From NCBI GenBank assembly GCA_003669585.1, contig QWOQ01000006.1, positions 186,001 to 250,000 on the forward strand: a stretch of DNA of 64,000 nucleotides. The letters run 5' to 3'. This document shows positions 61,943 to 64,000 of this stretch, piece by piece. This stretch comes from Planctomycetota bacterium (lineage in GTDB: Bacteria > Planctomycetota > Planctomycetia > Pirellulales > UBA1268). The notes below the pieces were generated by a model, which was not told the origin of the DNA, searched no databases, and saw nothing but the letters and a program-made list of their open reading frames with translations. Position 1 is the stretch's first letter, and the number at the start of each line of letters is the position of its first letter. The position numbers were made by a program, and so were the translations under genes.

Positions 61943-63565
61943 CTACTCGTTGCGAACCATGACAAAGCCATGGTAGGCCTCGTTCCCATGTTCACAGATG
62001 TCGAGTCCTTCGATCTCGTCTTGTGGCGAAACGCGAAGTCCAACGGTGGCTTTGATGATGAGCCAAGCGATGGCTGACACTGGCACAACGTAAGCTCCTA
62101 CGAGGAGCACGCCGACCAACTGGGCGATCAACTGTTTTGCGCCGCCGCCAAAGAAGAGGCCTGCATAGGGACCGCCAGCAGCTGCTGTTCCAAACGGCGT
62201 GTTCAATACCGTTCCTGAGAGATCGGCGACAGTAAAGAGACCGACGCAGAGCGTCCCGAAAATTCCACAAACCAGATGCACACTTGTCGCGCCGACTGGA
62301 TCGTCAATGTGTATTCGATCAAAAAACAAAACTGACATGATCACCAGCACTCCGGCAATGGCTCCGATAATCAGCGAACACGGTACGGAGGTGTAGGCGG
62401 CGCATGCCGTGATTGACACCAACCCAGCTAAACAGCCGTTGAGAGTCATTCCAATATCTGGCTTGCCGAGCAGAATCCACGCAGTGGCCGTAGCAGTGAG
62501 AGTAGCAGCGGCGGCGGCGGCGTTGGTGTTCACAGCAACCAGCGCCGCTAATGCTCCACCGTCTCCAGCCACTCCCATAGTGCTTCCTGGATTGAATCCA
62601 AACCAGCCGAACCAGAGCACAAAACAGCCGATGAACGCGGCTGTCATATTGTGTCCTGGAATGGCACGCACCTTGCCATCGGAACCATACTTTCCAATGC
62701 GAGGACCTAGAATCAGTGCACCGGTAAGGGCCGACCAACCGCCTACGGAGTGCACGACTGAACAACCAGCAAAGTCCCAGAAGTTCCATTCCTTGGCGAG
62801 ATAGCCGAAGCCCCATATCCAGTGGCCTACGACTGGATAAATTGCCAGCGCCATCACAAAACTAAAGATGATAAATGCGTGATAACGAATTCTCTCAGCG
62901 ACCGCTCCAGAGACAATCGTGGCAGCGGTGCCTGCAAAGACGAGTTGAAAGAAAAACTTTGCCCAGAGCGGAACGTGTGTCCAGCTGATGGCGCTATAAA
63001 CCCCCTGATACCGGTCTCCCATAAACGGGCTATTGTCGCCGCCACCCACGCCCCAACTCCCCGAATTTCCTATCCAAGCTCCGTCACCAGAGCCAAACAT
63101 AAGATCCCAACCCAACAGCCAGTAGGCCACTGACGTAGCGGCAAACACGATGAAATTTTTGCTCAGAATGTTGACGCAGTTTTTAGATCTAGCAAAACCA
63201 GTTTCTACACAACCAAAGCCAAGATTCATAAAAAATACGAGCATGGCGCATACAAGAACCCAGACGGTATCAGCCCCAGTCCAGAGCTTCTCTACCATCT
63301 GCTCAAGCGACATGAGATTGGGTGCATAGGCTTGTGAAACATCGGCAGCAACCGGCGGTGTCGTCGTAGCATCTAGTGCAATAACCGCAGATTCAACACC
63401 AGCACTGGATTGTGTTTCGTCTTGTCCCCACGACGGTTGAGACAGGATTAAAAAACCCATGACTGTGGTGAAGAATAACGTTGTGCCCAACTGCGTGCGT
63501 GTACAACACGGTCGAAGAAAACCATGAAAGAAAGACCATTTCCATTTATCCGCCAACTGTCCCAT
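61943..63565 (-). CDS. amt: Ammonium transporter Amt
   Basis: This is a 540-residue Amt/Mep/Rh channel. The ATG at 63565 is five bases after GGAGG and opens MGQLADKWKWSFFHGFLRPC, then a signal-like segment ending near LSQPSWGQDETQ. The channel core has LVCAMLVFFMNLGFGCVETG, NILSKNFIVFAATSVAYWLL, GDGAWIGNSGSWGV, DFAGCSVVHSVGGWSALTGA and FGFNPGSTMGVAGDGGALAA, the family signatures. Its extra N-terminal periplasmic region (about 90 residues) is longer than in E. coli AmtB. Its promoter is of sigma-54 type (see the separate entry), consistent with nitrogen control. Confidence 0.95.
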   Translation of the reverse strand: MGQLADKWKWSFFHGFLRPCCTRTQLGTTLFFTTVMGFLILSQPSWGQDETQSSAGVESAVIALDATTTPPVAADVSQAYAPNLMSLEQMVEKLWTGADTVWVLVCAMLVFFMNLGFGCVETGFARSKNCVNILSKNFIVFAATSVAYWLLGWDLMFGSGDGAWIGNSGSWGVGGGDNSPFMGDRYQGVYSAISWTHVPLWAKFFFQLVFAGTAATIVSGAVAERIRYHAFIIFSFVMALAIYPVVGHWIWGFGYLAKEWNFWDFAGCSVVHSVGGWSALTGALILGPRIGKYGSDGKVRAIPGHNMTAAFIGCFVLWFGWFGFNPGSTMGVAGDGGALAALVAVNTNAAAAAATLTATATAWILLGKPDIGMTLNGCLAGLVSITACAAYTSVPCSLIIGAIAGVLVIMSVLFFDRIHIDDPVGATSVHLVCGIFGTLCVGLFTVADLSGTVLNTPFGTAAAGGPYAGLFFGGGAKQLIAQLVGVLLVGAYVVPVSAIAWLIIKATVGLRVSPQDEIEGLDICEHGNEAYHGFVMVRNE

Positions 63566-63660
63566 CACCGCCTCCAAAAAAATACACATGGCCGACAGCG
63601 AAATGCCTCACTGCAATCACCGACGAATCACAGAAAAAGTCTGTGATGAATTAATCACTT

Positions 63661-63677
63661 TGCAAAGCACGTGCCAA
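63661..63677 (-). promoter_or_regulatory. Sigma-54 promoter (-24/-12) of amt
   Basis: Read on the minus strand, 63677 to 63661 is TTGGCACGTGCTTTGCA. It matches the YTGGCACG-N4-TTGCW consensus at every conserved position, with GG and GC 12 bases apart. Transcription would begin near 63650, leaving a leader of about 85 bases before the amt ATG. Short inverted repeats overlie the expected start (TCACAG/CTGTGA at 63628-63646 and GTGAT/ATCAC at 63643-63658). Confidence 0.8.
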
Positions 63678-64000
63678 AATCTGCAGAGGCTGAAAACAAT
63701 ACGGATTCTTAAATGTACGATTTACAAAAAAGCTTTTTTATAAGACCGTAATGAAAAATCGATGAGAAATATCGGCACTCTCTGTTTGCTATTAAGAGAT
63801 AGAATTTTTGAGAGAGCCTATTTTCGTGGCATGGCACTGCGCGAAGAATGTGCAGGGAGCATCTTGGAATCGCACGAGATTCGATGAGAGGTCTCTTGCA
63901 CAGCTGAACGTCAAAAAAGTGGAAGCAGCTCCGGTGGCGCTTTGGCACCTGTGCTGGACTGCATTTCAAAGATCGGATGAGAAAAGAACTCAACCGGACG
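63678..64000. other. Upstream of amt; no confident gene
   Basis: About 320 bases upstream of the sigma-54 site. A minus frame at 63709-63993 has poor composition and I reject it. An A/T-rich palindrome (AAAAAAGCTTTTTT near 63724) is present. An enhancer-binding protein site would be expected here, but I see no good GCACC-N7-GGTGC repeat. Confidence 0.35.

Noticed and set aside
63709-63993. Minus-strand frame of 94 codons upstream of amt
   Set aside because: Composition is not coding-like, it has no ribosome site, and it lies in the sigma-54 promoter's upstream region.
1-64000. CRISPR array, prophage, insertion sequence, tRNA or rRNA genes
   Set aside because: No repeat-spacer pattern, transposase, integrase or structural RNA was found on reading both strands.

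Overview
The window looks like a bacterial chromosome segment from a planctomycete, probably near the Pirellulales. The lineage call rests on gene content: a DUF1501 protein with a twin-arginine leader, a two-copy TIGR03000 protein, a soluble Hanks-type kinase, an HTTM protein, and ExbB/ExbD genes next to a very large membrane protein with a C-terminal prenyltransferase-like alpha/alpha toroid. Base composition is roughly balanced. Genes are dense, and many same-strand neighbours overlap by 4 bases (ATGA). I saw no rRNA, tRNA, insertion sequence, prophage or CRISPR array.

Layout. 1-6.5 kb: a partial coiled-coil gene, a conserved planctomycete-type protein, a SNF2 helicase, mnmG and a glycosyltransferase. 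6.8-14.8 kb: a four-gene envelope cluster (TPR protein, ExbB/TolQ, ExbD/TolR, giant toroid protein). 15.3-21.8 kb: a RhlE-type DEAD-box helicase, an SMP-30-like protein, DUF1501, a sugar-phosphate isomerase/epimerase, an esterase and a small PsbP/DcrB-like protein. 22.1-26 kb: flagellar genes flhA, fliA and flgM. 26.3-29.4 kb: a Fur-family regulator, then purB and holA on the minus strand. 29.5-40.9 kb: exported proteins of unknown function, clpX, an aminotransferase, a TlpA-like thioredoxin, a DUF11 lipoprotein and two paralogous exported proteins. 40.9-51.9 kb: pdxA, a ZIP transporter, a DUF457 membrane protein, cvpA, accA, a kinase, truA, asd, and HTTM with its partner. 52.1-59.3 kb: the TIGR03000 Gly/Ser repeat protein, an exported PCMT-FKBP pair, and an ABC ATPase/large membrane protein/MazG cluster. 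59.8-64 kb: leuA, a P-II protein and an ammonium transporter.

What works together. The ExbB-ExbD-giant protein-TPR set resembles a Tol-Pal or TonB energy-transduction module in gene order, with an unusual last partner. flhA, fliA and flgM are the export gate, the sigma-28 factor and its antagonist. The ammonium transporter gene has a near-perfect sigma-54 promoter on the minus strand, its own terminator, and then a glnB whose product has Ile at the normal Tyr51 uridylylation position. The exported PCMT and FKBP genes look like an envelope protein-repair and folding operon.
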